DNA from: Streptomyces phaeofaciens | GTDB lineage: Bacteria; Actinomycetota; Actinomycetes; Streptomycetales; Streptomycetaceae | Direction: 5' to 3' | NCBI RefSeq assembly: GCF_014648915.1 | Contig: NZ_BMSA01000002.1 | Location: forward strand, 124,001 to 188,000 | DNA length: 64,000 bases | Shown: positions 9,083 through 17,672 of the stretch, one piece after another | Position numbering within the stretch: position 1 is the stretch's first letter | How the letters are laid out: every line of letters begins with the position of its first letter | Notes under the pieces: model-generated | The model's database searches: none | What the model was told of the DNA's origin: nothing | The model's input: the letters and a program-made list of their open reading frames with translations, nothing else | Program-made: the position numbers and the translations under genes

Positions 9083-10561
9083 ATGACGAGGGTCCGCAGC
9101 AGAGGGTCAGACACCAGGCCGGAGAGGCCCTCGGCAGTGCCGTCCCCGGTCGCGCTGGACGACTGCCTGCGCGCATGCTCGGTGCACAGCGGCAAGCTCG
9201 TCGGCAGCCTCGACCCCCGCCGCCTCGCGCTCGCCGAGTCGCTGCGCCAGCTTCTCGCCCTGTGGGCGACCCAGGAGCCGGCCGCGCCGCAGGTCACCGC
9301 CACGAGCCTGCTGCGACGCACCAAGGCGGCCGCGTCCGGCGGCGCCGGCATCGCCAACGCCGTCCTCGACGCGCTGCTCGCCGTCGGCAACAAGGCGGTC
9401 GTCTGCGGCTACGACGACGAGCTGAACCTGACCGTGCTCATCACCGACACGATCCTCCACCAGCGCCGCAACTCCCGCGCCGGCTGGCGGCTGCGCGGCC
9501 GGGTCCTGGAGGCCATGGGCCTGCCGGTCGCCGCCGCCGAGGCCTACGAGCGCTACCTCGACCTCACCAAGGACGACGGCTTCGGCGTCCGCGCCCGCGT
9601 CGACGGCATTCACGCCGCCACCCGGGCCCGCACCGAGCTGCTCACCCTCCTGGAGCGCACGGTCCCGCAGTCCGCCCGCTTCGCCGACGGCCCCGCCACC
9701 GACGCCTGGGCCGAGGGCCTCGCCGCGCACGCCGCGGGCGACCAGCCCGGCGCCCAGGCCCGCCTGGTCGGCGCCCTGCGCGCGATGGACCGCCAGGGCA
9801 CCCCCGAGCAGGAGGTCCAGGAGGCGTTCGCCCAGTACCTGGACCTGGCCACGGCCCAGCAGGCCCGGCCCACCGCCGAGCTGGCCCAGGCCCTCGCCCT
9901 GTACGCCGACACCCGCCGCAACCGGATGCGCGGCCCGGTCCCCGACCCCCTGTTCGGGGGCGTGCAGTGGCTCAGCCTCGGCGAGTTCCGCAACCGGATC
10001 GCCGGCAAGTCGATCTGCCTGATCGCCAACTCCGGCAAGGTCGGCGAGAGCGGCCTCGGCTCCGACATCGATGCCTACGACCTCGTCGTGCGCTTCAACT
10101 CGTACCGCATCGACCCCGTCCATACGGGCAGGCGGACCGACATCCACGTCACCATCCACAAGCACGCCTACAACTGGGACCAGCCGGTCGACATCCGGCT
10201 CGTCTTCGGCGGCAACTCGCCCGACTGGAAGTACTCGGTCCGCAACAAGCTGGTCCCGGGCGCCCAGACCTACCTGAACGACGAATCCCTGCGCTGGCCG
10301 GTGCGCAACATCGGCGGCTGGACCACCGAACAGTTCGCGGCCATCCCCACCTCCGGCTTCAACATGCTGTGGCTGCTCGACTTCCTCGACGTCAGCCCCA
10401 CCCTCGACCTGATCGGCTTCGACTTCTACGAGAGCGGCGCCTACCGCCTCCCCGAGGCGATGAAGCTGGCCATCACCAACGTGCACGAATACGGCAGCGA
10501 GAAGGCGTGGGTCATGGAACGGGCCCAGAGCGTCTCCGGCATGAGGATTTCCCTGCGATGA
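9083..10561 (+). CDS. GT29 sialyltransferase-like glycosyltransferase with helical N-terminal domain
   Basis: This 492-residue protein transfers, by family, a CMP-activated nonulosonic acid. The C-terminal third carries the complete GT29 signature set. Sialylmotif L starts near residue 310 (SICLIANSGKVGESGLG, then D-V-RFN and TDIHVT), motif S near residue 421 (PTSGFNMLW...DLIGFDFYESG), and motif VS near residue 468 as H-x4-E. The first ~300 residues are helical and repeat-like, without recognised motifs, and there is no signal anchor, unlike eukaryotic GT29 enzymes. The ATG at 9083 has CAGGAG upstream. It overlaps the next gene by ATGA, so the two are translationally coupled. Together with the CMP-nonulosonate synthetase at 21.6 kb this points to sialic/Kdn-like transfer; the acceptor is unknown. 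Confidence 0.85.
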   Translation: MTRVRSRGSDTRPERPSAVPSPVALDDCLRACSVHSGKLVGSLDPRRLALAESLRQLLALWATQEPAAPQVTATSLLRRTKAAASGGAGIANAVLDALLAVGNKAVVCGYDDELNLTVLITDTILHQRRNSRAGWRLRGRVLEAMGLPVAAAEAYERYLDLTKDDGFGVRARVDGIHAATRARTELLTLLERTVPQSARFADGPATDAWAEGLAAHAAGDQPGAQARLVGALRAMDRQGTPEQEVQEAFAQYLDLATAQQARPTAELAQALALYADTRRNRMRGPVPDPLFGGVQWLSLGEFRNRIAGKSICLIANSGKVGESGLGSDIDAYDLVVRFNSYRIDPVHTGRRTDIHVTIHKHAYNWDQPVDIRLVFGGNSPDWKYSVRNKLVPGAQTYLNDESLRWPVRNIGGWTTEQFAAIPTSGFNMLWLLDFLDVSPTLDLIGFDFYESGAYRLPEAMKLAITNVHEYGSEKAWVMERAQSVSGMRISLR

Positions 10562-12885
10562 CCACTTCCATATCCGCCCCGGCGGCCCCCGTCACCGACG
10601 CCTCCGCCCTGACCGGCAAGCGCCGCATCGCCTTCGCGAGCTTCGTCGACGAGAACTACCTGCCCGGCTTCCTCGTCCTGCTGCGCTCCCTCGCCCTGTC
10701 CAACCCGGACGTCTGCGAGGACTTCCTCGTCCTCCACGACGACCTGCGCCCCGCCTCCGTCGCCGCCATCCGCGCCCTGCACCCGCGCGTGAGGTTCCGC
10801 CGCGTGGACGCCGGCCACTACGACTCCTACGTCAAGGGCGACCAGGACAACTACCTGGTCCGCAAGGCCTACTTCATCCTCGACGTCTTCCGGATCCGCG
10901 ACTACGACACCGTGATCACCCTGGACACCGACATGGTGGTCCTCGGCCCGATCGGCGAGCTGCTCGCGATGCGGCACGGCCTCGGCGCCGTCCCGCAGTT
11001 CTTCTACGGCGACAAGACCCGCATGCTCAACAGCGGTCTCCTCGTCATCCAGAAGGAGTACCTGACCGACACGTTCTGCGCGAAGATCGACGCGATCGGC
11101 CGCAGCGGCACGTACGAGCTGGACAAGCACGACCAGGGCATCCTCAACGCCCTCCTCGACGGCGACTTCGTCGACCTCGACCCCAAGTACAACTTCGTCA
11201 AGCGCCGCCTCTCCGGCGACCTCCCGGTCCCCGAGGACACCGCCGTCCTGCACTTCACCGGCCGCCACAAGCCCTGGCAGGGCGGCGAGGCCGGGTACGG
11301 GCTGGCGCAGGAGCGCTGGGCCGCGTTCGAGCTGACCGACGCCGAACTCCACGCCGCCTACCTGGAAGCCGGCGACACCCTCCACCACGACCTGCTCGTG
11401 CACTACGGCACCCCGCACGTCGAGCGCACCGGTGACGTCGACACCGCCCGCAAGGTCGCCCTCGCCCACATCGGCGCCGGCGACTACCAGGCCGCCGTCG
11501 ACATCCTGGAACGCGTCCACCTCCCCATCGACGAGGCCTGGCCGCACGAGGTCTACGGGCACGCCCTGATGAGCGTCTCCCGCTACGACGAGGCCACGGC
11601 ACAGCTCCTGCTGGCCACCGCCGCCCCCAACCGGGCCGCCACCGCCTTCGCCCGTCTCGCCCAGATCTCCTGGGTGCACGGCGACGACGACCGGGCCCGC
11701 GCCCACGCCACGTCCGGCCTCACCGTGGACCCGACCCACCGCGCCAGCCGCATCTGGCACCAGCGCACCGTCGGCGTCCCCGCCCAGCCCGCAGGCCGCC
11801 CCGAGGACCAGCTCGCGCACGTCGCCTTCTACATGGACCGCCAGGGCAACGCCGGCGACAAACTGCTCCCGGAGAGCGTCCGGCTCGCCTTCGGCCCGGA
11901 CACCACCTCCCGGCGCTGGCACTCCGTGCACGCCCACCGGCTCTTCGACGAGGCGGCCCTGGAGCGCGTCAACACCCGCAAGGGCCTGGTCATCGGCGGC
12001 GGCGGACTGTTCATCCCGGACACCATGCCCAACGGCAACAGCGCCTGGCAGTGGAACGTCCCCGACGAGCTGCTCGGCCGCATCGACGTGCCGATCGCCG
12101 TCTACGCCGTCGGCTTCAACGCCTTCGACGGCCAGTCCTACCGGGCGGAGCGCTTCCGCGCCTCGCTGCGCCTGCTCGTCGAGCGCTCGTCCTTCTTCGG
12201 CCTGCGCAACCACGGCTCCATCGAGAAGGTGCGGGCGATGCTCCCCGCGCACCTCCACGACAAGGTCCGCTTCCAGCCCTGCCCGACCACGGTCACCCGC
12301 CAGCTGGTCGACGGCTGGCGCGACCCGGCGACCCGCGAGGACACGATCCTCCTCAACGCCGCCTACGACCGCGCCGGTCTGCGCTTCGGCCACGACTACG
12401 GCTACTTCCTCGCCCAGATGGCCAAGGCCGTCAAGGACCTCGGCGCACTGGCCGAGGTGAAGTGCGCGGCGCACTCCCTCGACGACGAGAAACTCGCCTT
12501 CGACCTGCGCCGCGAGCACGGCGTCTCGCTGCCCGTCATCCCGATGTACGACTTCGACAACGACGAGATCCGCGACCTGTACGCCCGCACCAAGCTGGTC
12601 ATCGGCATGCGCGGCCACGCGGGCATGATCCCGTTCGGCTGCGGAACGCCCATCATCAGCCTCATCTCGCACCCGAAGATGGCGTACTTCCTGCGGGACA
12701 TCGACCGCCCCGAATGGGGGGTCTCGGTGCACGACCGCAACCTCGCCGACGTCCTCGTGGAACGCTCCCGCGACCTGCTCGCCGACCACGACCGCACCGT
12801 CGCCGACGTGCACGGCCGGCAGCAGGAACTGTGGAAGACCACCGAGGCCAACGCCGCCGACCTGCGCGCCGTCCTGGGCGGCTGA
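10558..12885 (+). CDS. Two-domain GT8 glycosyltransferase - polysaccharide pyruvyltransferase fusion
   Basis: This is a 775-residue fusion. Residues ~20-290 form a GT8-type (glycogenin/LgtC-like) glycosyltransferase with the metal-binding DTD near residue 123 (LDTDMVVLGP), HDQGILNALLDG, and HFTGRHKPW near the end of the domain. Residues ~290-400 look like TPR helices. Residues ~415-745 form a PS_pyruv_trans/CsaB-like domain with NAGDKLLPE, GLVIGGGGLFI, and GMRGHAGMIPFG near residue 683. The second domain would add a pyruvyl ketal to a sugar, creating a negative charge. The start overlaps the GT29 stop by ATGA. An open frame runs far upstream of 10558 in GC-rich sequence but is not coding there. 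Fusing sugar transfer and pyruvylation suggests sequential modification of one repeat unit (inference). Confidence 0.88.
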   Translation: MTTSISAPAAPVTDASALTGKRRIAFASFVDENYLPGFLVLLRSLALSNPDVCEDFLVLHDDLRPASVAAIRALHPRVRFRRVDAGHYDSYVKGDQDNYLVRKAYFILDVFRIRDYDTVITLDTDMVVLGPIGELLAMRHGLGAVPQFFYGDKTRMLNSGLLVIQKEYLTDTFCAKIDAIGRSGTYELDKHDQGILNALLDGDFVDLDPKYNFVKRRLSGDLPVPEDTAVLHFTGRHKPWQGGEAGYGLAQERWAAFELTDAELHAAYLEAGDTLHHDLLVHYGTPHVERTGDVDTARKVALAHIGAGDYQAAVDILERVHLPIDEAWPHEVYGHALMSVSRYDEATAQLLLATAAPNRAATAFARLAQISWVHGDDDRARAHATSGLTVDPTHRASRIWHQRTVGVPAQPAGRPEDQLAHVAFYMDRQGNAGDKLLPESVRLAFGPDTTSRRWHSVHAHRLFDEAALERVNTRKGLVIGGGGLFIPDTMPNGNSAWQWNVPDELLGRIDVPIAVYAVGFNAFDGQSYRAERFRASLRLLVERSSFFGLRNHGSIEKVRAMLPAHLHDKVRFQPCPTTVTRQLVDGWRDPATREDTILLNAAYDRAGLRFGHDYGYFLAQMAKAVKDLGALAEVKCAAHSLDDEKLAFDLRREHGVSLPVIPMYDFDNDEIRDLYARTKLVIGMRGHAGMIPFGCGTPIISLISHPKMAYFLRDIDRPEWGVSVHDRNLADVLVERSRDLLADHDRTVADVHGRQQELWKTTEANAADLRAVLGG

Positions 12886-12889
12886 TCCC

Positions 12890-14572
12890 ATGGCGACGAC
12901 GACCGCACCGGTCGACGCGTCCGCCGCCCCGCGCGTCCGCCGGTCACCCCTGTGGTGGCCGGCGGTCGCCGTCACGGCCGCGGCCGTCGTCGGGTACACC
13001 GTGCTCACCCGACGCCTCACCGGGGACCTCCAGTACGTGCTCGGCGCCCTACGGCTGGGCGGCGACGCCGGCTACTCCCCGTCCGAGGTCTTCACCCACC
13101 GCCCGTTCTTCTACCGGTGGTTCATCGCCCTGCTGGACCTGCCGACGGCCGGCGGCGTGGTCGTCCGCGAGACGGTCATCGAGATCGAGGGCGCCCTCCT
13201 GGTGGCCGCCGCGGCCTTCGCCCTGTACGCAGCCCTGCTGCGCCGGGTCACCGCCCGCGAGGCCGCCGTCACCGCCGGCGCCACCGGACTCGTCCTCGCC
13301 CTCGCCCCGCGCACCGACTTCCTCCAGCCGGAGTGGACGGCCGTGGTGCTGACGGTCCTGGGCCTCGCCGCCGCCCTCGGCGTCAGGCGCCCCTGGCCCG
13401 CCGCCCTGCTCTCCGCGCTCCCGCTCGGCCTCGCGGTGATGATGAAGTACTCCACCGCCTCCACCGCCGCCTTCGGCATCCTGCTGCTCTGGGCCGTGGA
13501 CCGGGGCCGGGCGGTACGCGCCGCGCTGGTCGCCGTACCCGGAGCACTGGCCCTCTTCGCCCTGAGCGTGCTGCTCGGCTCCCACGAGTGGCAGTGGACC
13601 GAGGACATGCCCAGGATCAACCAGTCGGCGCTCAGCCGCACCGGCATCCGCCCCGGCTTCATCCTCGAACGCTCCGTGGACTTCCTGGCCGACCGGGCCG
13701 TCCTCACGCCCGTCCTGCTGCTGCTCCCCGGCGCGCTGGTGCTGATCCTGGCCCGCGCCCGGGGCCGCGCCCGCCGCCTCGAACTCCTCACGATCGCCGT
13801 GCTCATCGGCTGCGGATCGCTGGCCGTCGTGATCGTCCAGGGCAACTGGTTCCTGTACCACGCGGTCCAGCTGACCGTCGTGGCCGCCGCGGCGTGGGGC
13901 CTCGCGGTGGGCGGCGCGAAGGGCTCGCCCCCGTGGTGCTTCGGCGCCGTCTCCCTGCTGTACGGCGCCCTGCCCGTGCTGTACACCCACGCCCCGAAGG
14001 GCCTCCAGCGGCCGGCCACGGTCTGGGCGCTGGGGCTGGTGGCGCTGCTGGCCGCCGTGGTGGACGTACGGCTGCGGCGGCCGGCCCCGGCCCGGTCGGC
14101 GGCGCTCGTCGCGCTCGCCGGAGTGGTCTGCCTGGCCGGGCCGGTCTGGCCCGACTCGCCGCACCTGGTGCAGCACGGCAAGGTCTCCTCGACCAGCGCG
14201 TCCTTCCTGCGCAACACCGAACGCAAGGAGGCGGACGCCGATCGGCTGCGCGCGCGGATCCCGGCGGGTGCGAAGATCCTCTACCTGGCCTTCGGCGACA
14301 CGACGTACTACGTCGACCACCCGGCCCAGTGCCGCTACCCGATCGCCACCTTCCTCCAGCGCTCCCGCTTCCTCCCGGACGTCGCGCGGCTGAAGTCCTT
14401 CGCGGAGAACGCGGACTGCGTCGACCACGACCCCGCGCCGTACGCGATCCTCGACCGCGCCTGGTTCCGGCTGGCCTACGTCGACCCGGGGCTGCGGGCC
14501 CGGGTGGAGGCGACGTACGACTGCCCGCCGCTCACCAAGGGCGCGCCGACGGTGGTCTGCGAGCTGAGGTGA
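12890..14572 (+). CDS. Polytopic membrane protein, GT-C glycosyltransferase-like
   Basis: This 560-residue integral membrane protein has roughly ten to eleven hydrophobic helices and a C-terminal extracytoplasmic domain (about residues 425-560) with cysteines near QCRYPI, ENADCVDH, YDCPPL and VVCEL that may form disulfides. The first extracytoplasmic loop contains HRPFFYRWF. The overall plan (N-terminal multi-helix membrane domain with a soluble outside domain) is that of GT-C enzymes, which use polyprenyl-phosphate sugars. I do not recognise the exact family. It starts 4 bp after the GT8-pyruvyltransferase stop and ends at a strong terminator. The GtrA/GT2 pair on the facing strand could supply its lipid-linked sugar donor (inference). 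Confidence 0.75.
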   Translation: MATTTAPVDASAAPRVRRSPLWWPAVAVTAAAVVGYTVLTRRLTGDLQYVLGALRLGGDAGYSPSEVFTHRPFFYRWFIALLDLPTAGGVVVRETVIEIEGALLVAAAAFALYAALLRRVTAREAAVTAGATGLVLALAPRTDFLQPEWTAVVLTVLGLAAALGVRRPWPAALLSALPLGLAVMMKYSTASTAAFGILLLWAVDRGRAVRAALVAVPGALALFALSVLLGSHEWQWTEDMPRINQSALSRTGIRPGFILERSVDFLADRAVLTPVLLLLPGALVLILARARGRARRLELLTIAVLIGCGSLAVVIVQGNWFLYHAVQLTVVAAAAWGLAVGGAKGSPPWCFGAVSLLYGALPVLYTHAPKGLQRPATVWALGLVALLAAVVDVRLRRPAPARSAALVALAGVVCLAGPVWPDSPHLVQHGKVSSTSASFLRNTERKEADADRLRARIPAGAKILYLAFGDTTYYVDHPAQCRYPIATFLQRSRFLPDVARLKSFAENADCVDHDPAPYAILDRAWFRLAYVDPGLRARVEATYDCPPLTKGAPTVVCELR

Positions 14573-14579
14573 GACGACA

Positions 14580-14620
14580 CGGGAAAGGGGCCCCGGTCGA
14601 CGACCGGGGCCCCTTTCCCG
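14580..14620. terminator. Bidirectional intrinsic terminator
   Basis: A 41-nt near-perfect palindrome differs from its own reverse complement only at the central base, with arms beginning CGGGAAAGGGGCCCCGG. It lies between convergent genes, so it can serve both. Confidence 0.9.
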
Positions 14621-14629
14621 TTCCGCGGG

Positions 14630-15895
14630 TCACCGCAGTCCGAGCGACCCCGTCACCTTCCGCGCCATCTCCACCGAGTAGCTCTGCCCCCGGTCCTGCG
14701 GGTAGATCTGGGCCATCGTGGCCAGCGTGACCCGGCTCATCGGCGTCTCGTGGGCCGGGATCAGCTCCCGGTAGCGGGGGGTCACGACGGGCTGGGCGAA
14801 TCCGGCCCGGGAGAAGTGCCAGTCCTTGATCCAGGACATCTCGAACGCGGGGTTGATCCGCTTCAGGTACGGCACGAACGCGTGCAGCAGCTCACCGGGC
14901 TCGGTGGTGAACCGCCAGTCCTCGCGCTCCACGTAGTTGCCGACGTAGAGGATGTGCCGCCCGCCGTACACCGTCGGGTCGATCATCCGGGTGTGCTCGA
15001 CGACCGCCAGGAACGGGAAGTCCGGCTCGTTGATGTTGAGCCAGTAGTACGGGATCGCGCTGCGGTCCAGCTCCAGCACGAAGCAGGTGGCGCCCAGGTA
15101 CTGGTTCTTCCACACCGCGTTGTCCGAGGGCAGCCCGGCCGCCTGGGCGAAGGCCGGCTGCGGCGTGGTGACGATCAGCCGGTCGAAGCGGTACGTCGAG
15201 CCGTCCGCGCAGGTCACGACCGGCGTGTCGGCCTCCTGCCGGACGGTCTGCACCGCCTTGCCGAACTCCACCTTGCCGCCGCGCTCCTCGATGCCGTCCC
15301 GCAGCGCCGCGTAGACCCGCTCGAACCCGCCGTCCACATAGCCGAGTTCGAAGGTCCGGCAGTGGATGCGGGCCCACAGCCACGCCATCGACACCTCCTC
15401 GGCGCGGTCGCCGAACTTGCCCTTCAGCAGCGGCTCCCAGATCGCCCCGGTGGCCTTCTTCCCGGCCCACTTGCGCAGCCAGGCCAGCGCGGTGCGGTCG
15501 TTGAAGCGGTCACCGCCGTTGCGCACGGCCTTCAGCACCGCCGAGGACCCGGCGAACCGCACGGCGTCCACCGGCGAGAACTCCGGGAAGCGCAGCATGT
15601 CGAACGGGGTGGTGAAGTCGATGAGCTTCCCGCCCCGGTAGATGCCGGTCGTCGGCCTGTGGAAGCGCAGCGCGTCCCCCAGACCCAGCTCCTCGATGAG
15701 GGCGATCATGGCTCTGTCGCTGCGGAAGATGTGGTGGTAGTACCGCTCCAGCGGGACCCCGCCGATCTCCAGCGAGGCGGCCAGACCACCGAGTTCGGCG
15801 GCCGCCTCCAGGATGGTCACCTGGTGGCCGGCGCGTACGGCGTCCCAGGCGGCGGTGAGGCCGGTGGCACCCGCGCCGATGATGCCGAGGTTCAT
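14630..15895 (-). CDS. FAD/NAD(P)-binding oxidoreductase (amine oxidase / protoporphyrinogen oxidase-like)
   Basis: This 421-residue flavoprotein has an N-terminal dinucleotide-binding motif GIIGAGATGLTAAWDAVRAG followed by an acidic residue and GGLA. RYYHHIFRSD and other features match the NAD(P)/FAD-dependent oxidoreductases that accompany GtrA/GT2 genes in glycan clusters. Members resemble UDP-galactopyranose mutase and protoporphyrinogen oxidase folds; the reaction is not known. The start at 15895 was chosen because it begins just before the FAD motif and overlaps the GtrA stop by ATGA. It is the last gene of a minus-strand operon with GT2 and GtrA, ending at the terminator at 14580-14620. 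A role in modifying a lipid-linked sugar is inferred. Confidence 0.8.
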   Translation of the reverse strand: MNLGIIGAGATGLTAAWDAVRAGHQVTILEAAAELGGLAASLEIGGVPLERYYHHIFRSDRAMIALIEELGLGDALRFHRPTTGIYRGGKLIDFTTPFDMLRFPEFSPVDAVRFAGSSAVLKAVRNGGDRFNDRTALAWLRKWAGKKATGAIWEPLLKGKFGDRAEEVSMAWLWARIHCRTFELGYVDGGFERVYAALRDGIEERGGKVEFGKAVQTVRQEADTPVVTCADGSTYRFDRLIVTTPQPAFAQAAGLPSDNAVWKNQYLGATCFVLELDRSAIPYYWLNINEPDFPFLAVVEHTRMIDPTVYGGRHILYVGNYVEREDWRFTTEPGELLHAFVPYLKRINPAFEMSWIKDWHFSRAGFAQPVVTPRYRELIPAHETPMSRVTLATMAQIYPQDRGQSYSVEMARKVTGSLGLR

Positions 15896-16314
15896 GCGAA
15901 GCTCCACTTTCTGTTGAGCACGAACTGGAGCGCGAGGACCAGCGGGAGCGAGCCCGCCTTGACGAGGTTGGCGTCGATCCCCAGCGAGTCGGTGAAGAGC
16001 AGGAACAGCAGGTTCGTCAGCGCGATGCCGGTCAGTCCGACGGCGTAGAAGCGCAGGAAGCGCACGACGAGCCGGTCGCGGCGTTCGAAGGTGAAGCGCG
16101 CGTTGAGGGCGAAGTTGCTGGTGATGCCCAGGGTGGTGCTGAGGGCGTTGGCGAACTGCTCGTCCATCCCGGCGCTGTTGTGCAGCAGCAAGAACGCCAG
16201 CAGGTCGAGCAGGACGCCGCTGCCGCCGATCAGGGTGTAGCGGACGAGCTGGCGTACCGTACGGGCCCGGTCGTCGGGCGCGGTGGTGACCGGCGCGGTC
16301 GTGTCAGCGGTCAC
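15892..16314 (-). CDS. GtrA-family membrane protein (putative lipid-linked sugar flippase)
   Basis: This 140-residue protein has four hydrophobic helices and GtrA/DPMS hallmarks: RYTLIGGSGVLLDLLAF, NFALNARFTF and a C-terminal FVLNRKWSF. GtrA proteins act with a GT2 enzyme to move polyprenyl-phosphate-linked sugars across the membrane, although the flippase role has mostly been inferred. The GTG start at 16314 lies 11 bp inside the GT2 gene and the stop overlaps the oxidoreductase start, so all three genes are translationally coupled. Confidence 0.88.
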   Translation of the reverse strand: MTADTTAPVTTAPDDRARTVRQLVRYTLIGGSGVLLDLLAFLLLHNSAGMDEQFANALSTTLGITSNFALNARFTFERRDRLVVRFLRFYAVGLTGIALTNLLFLLFTDSLGIDANLVKAGSLPLVLALQFVLNRKWSFA

Positions 16315-17326
16315 CGTCGCCGTCCTTCTCGGCGCCGATCACCTCGCGCACCAGGTACAGCGGGCGCCCCTGCGCCTCGCTGTAGATGCGTCCGATGTAG
16401 CTGCCGAGGACGCCCAGGGAGAGCATCTGGGTACCGCCCAGGAACAGCACGACGACCATCAGCATGGTCCAGCCGGAGACGGTGATCTCGGGCCGGAAGA
16501 ACTTCATCGCCAGCGCGTACAGGATGCCGAGCAGCGACAGCGTGAGCACGACGAAACCCAGCCGGGTGATCAGCTTCAGCGGGGTGGTGGAGAAGCTGGT
16601 CACGCCGTCGATGGCGAGGCGGGCCATCTTGCTCAGCGGGTACTTGGTCTCGCCGGCGAACCGCTCGTCGCGGTCGAAGGAGATCTCCTTCTGCCGGTAG
16701 CCCATCGAGGCGACGATGCCGCGCACGAACCGGCTGCGCTCGCGGTACCGGCACAGCTCGTCGGCGACCCGGCGGTCCAGGAGCCGGAAGTCGCCGGTGT
16801 CCACCGGGATGTCCACGTCGGTCCAGGAGCGCAGCAGCCGGTAGAACAGGTGCGCGGTGGCCCGCTTGAACGGGGTGTCCTGCCGGGAGCGGCGGCGCGC
16901 GTGCACGATCTCCGCGCCCTCGCGCCAGGCGTCGACGAGTTCGAGGCTGACCCGGGGCGGGTCCTGGAGGTCGGTGTCCATGACGATCACCGCGTCGCCC
17001 CGGGCGAGGTCCAGGCCGGCCGTGATGGCGATCTGGTGGCCGAAGTTGCGGGCGAAGTCGACCACTCTGACCCGGTCGTCGCGTTCGGCGAGGCCCTGGA
17101 GGATGGCGAGCGAACCGTCGGCGGAGCCGTCGTTCACGTAGACCAGCTCGACGTCGAGGTCCGGCCGGCCGGCGAGGGCGGCGGTCAGCTCGGCGTGGAA
17201 GGCGGCGATGCCGTCCTGCTCGTTGTAGACCGGCAGGACGTACGAGATCAGCGGCCGACGTTCCGGGGCCTTCGCGGCCGGCGAGAGCTGAGCAGGTACG
17301 GACGGGCGTATGTCCTGCTGAGTCAT
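16304..17326 (-). CDS. GT2 polyprenyl-phosphate glycosyltransferase (GtrB/DPM-like)
   Basis: This 340-residue protein has an N-terminal GT2 catalytic domain: ISYVLPVYNEQDGI, VYVNDGSADGS, NFGHQIAITAGLDLARGD and the metal-binding DTDLQDPP. Two C-terminal membrane helices follow (about residues 240-310), the layout of bactoprenol glucosyltransferase and dolichyl-phosphate mannosyltransferase. It should transfer a sugar from a nucleotide donor to undecaprenyl phosphate on the cytoplasmic side. It heads the GT2-GtrA-oxidoreductase operon. Its promoter must lie in the 346-bp gap upstream, which also holds a 15-bp tandem repeat. The sugar is unknown. Confidence 0.9.
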   Translation of the reverse strand: MTQQDIRPSVPAQLSPAAKAPERRPLISYVLPVYNEQDGIAAFHAELTAALAGRPDLDVELVYVNDGSADGSLAILQGLAERDDRVRVVDFARNFGHQIAITAGLDLARGDAVIVMDTDLQDPPRVSLELVDAWREGAEIVHARRRSRQDTPFKRATAHLFYRLLRSWTDVDIPVDTGDFRLLDRRVADELCRYRERSRFVRGIVASMGYRQKEISFDRDERFAGETKYPLSKMARLAIDGVTSFSTTPLKLITRLGFVVLTLSLLGILYALAMKFFRPEITVSGWTMLMVVVLFLGGTQMLSLGVLGSYIGRIYSEAQGRPLYLVREVIGAEKDGDGDR

Positions 17327-17539
17327 CTCGGCCCGCCCCCATGGGTGAACGGGGCTGTGGAGAACGCTATTTGCAGCATTCGGGGAAGCTATGGAGCCCG
17401 GGTTAACCGCGGCCCAACTCCTTGCGTCCGGGAGCGGGCTTCCCCATTGCTCTTCATCTTTTCGGGTTTATTTGCGTGGTCGGCCGTGCACCGCCGTTTC
17501 TCCCCGGGCGCCGTTTACCGCACGGCAGGCCACCCGGCG

Positions 17540-17644
17540 GGAAACGGCGGCACGAAGAACGGCGGCGCGGGAAACGGCGGCGCGAAGAACGGCGGCGCGG
17601 GAAACGGCGGCGCGGGAAACGGCGGCGCGGGAAACGGCCGCACG
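17540..17644. repeat. Seven tandem 15-bp repeats (VNTR-like)
   Basis: Seven contiguous 15-bp units alternate between GGAAACGGCGGCGCG and AAGAACGGCGGCGCG, with small variants at the two ends. They occupy the gap (17327-17672) between the stop of the polysialyltransferase-like gene and the start of the GT2 gene. Because 15 is a multiple of three, the repeats stay open in several frames and mimic a coding pentapeptide repeat. The array is probably non-coding. Apart from it and the GT2 promoter I see nothing else in this gap. Confidence 0.9.
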
Positions 17645-17672
17645 CGTGTTTCCGGCACGTAAGAATCCGAGG

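Noticed and set aside
8638..10557. Very long plus-strand open frame continuing upstream of the GT8-pyruvyltransferase start
   Set aside because: It overlaps the GT29 gene and the acyltransferase gene in another frame, its composition is Arg/Pro-rich as expected for an out-of-frame GC-rich reading, and homology begins only at 10558.
10441..13020. 859-codon antisense open frame opposite the GT8-pyruvyltransferase gene
   Set aside because: Val/Ala/Glu/Gly-rich low-complexity translation without motifs; a GC-bias artefact.
17540..17644. CRISPR-like array
   Set aside because: Units are contiguous with no spacers, so it is a simple tandem repeat.
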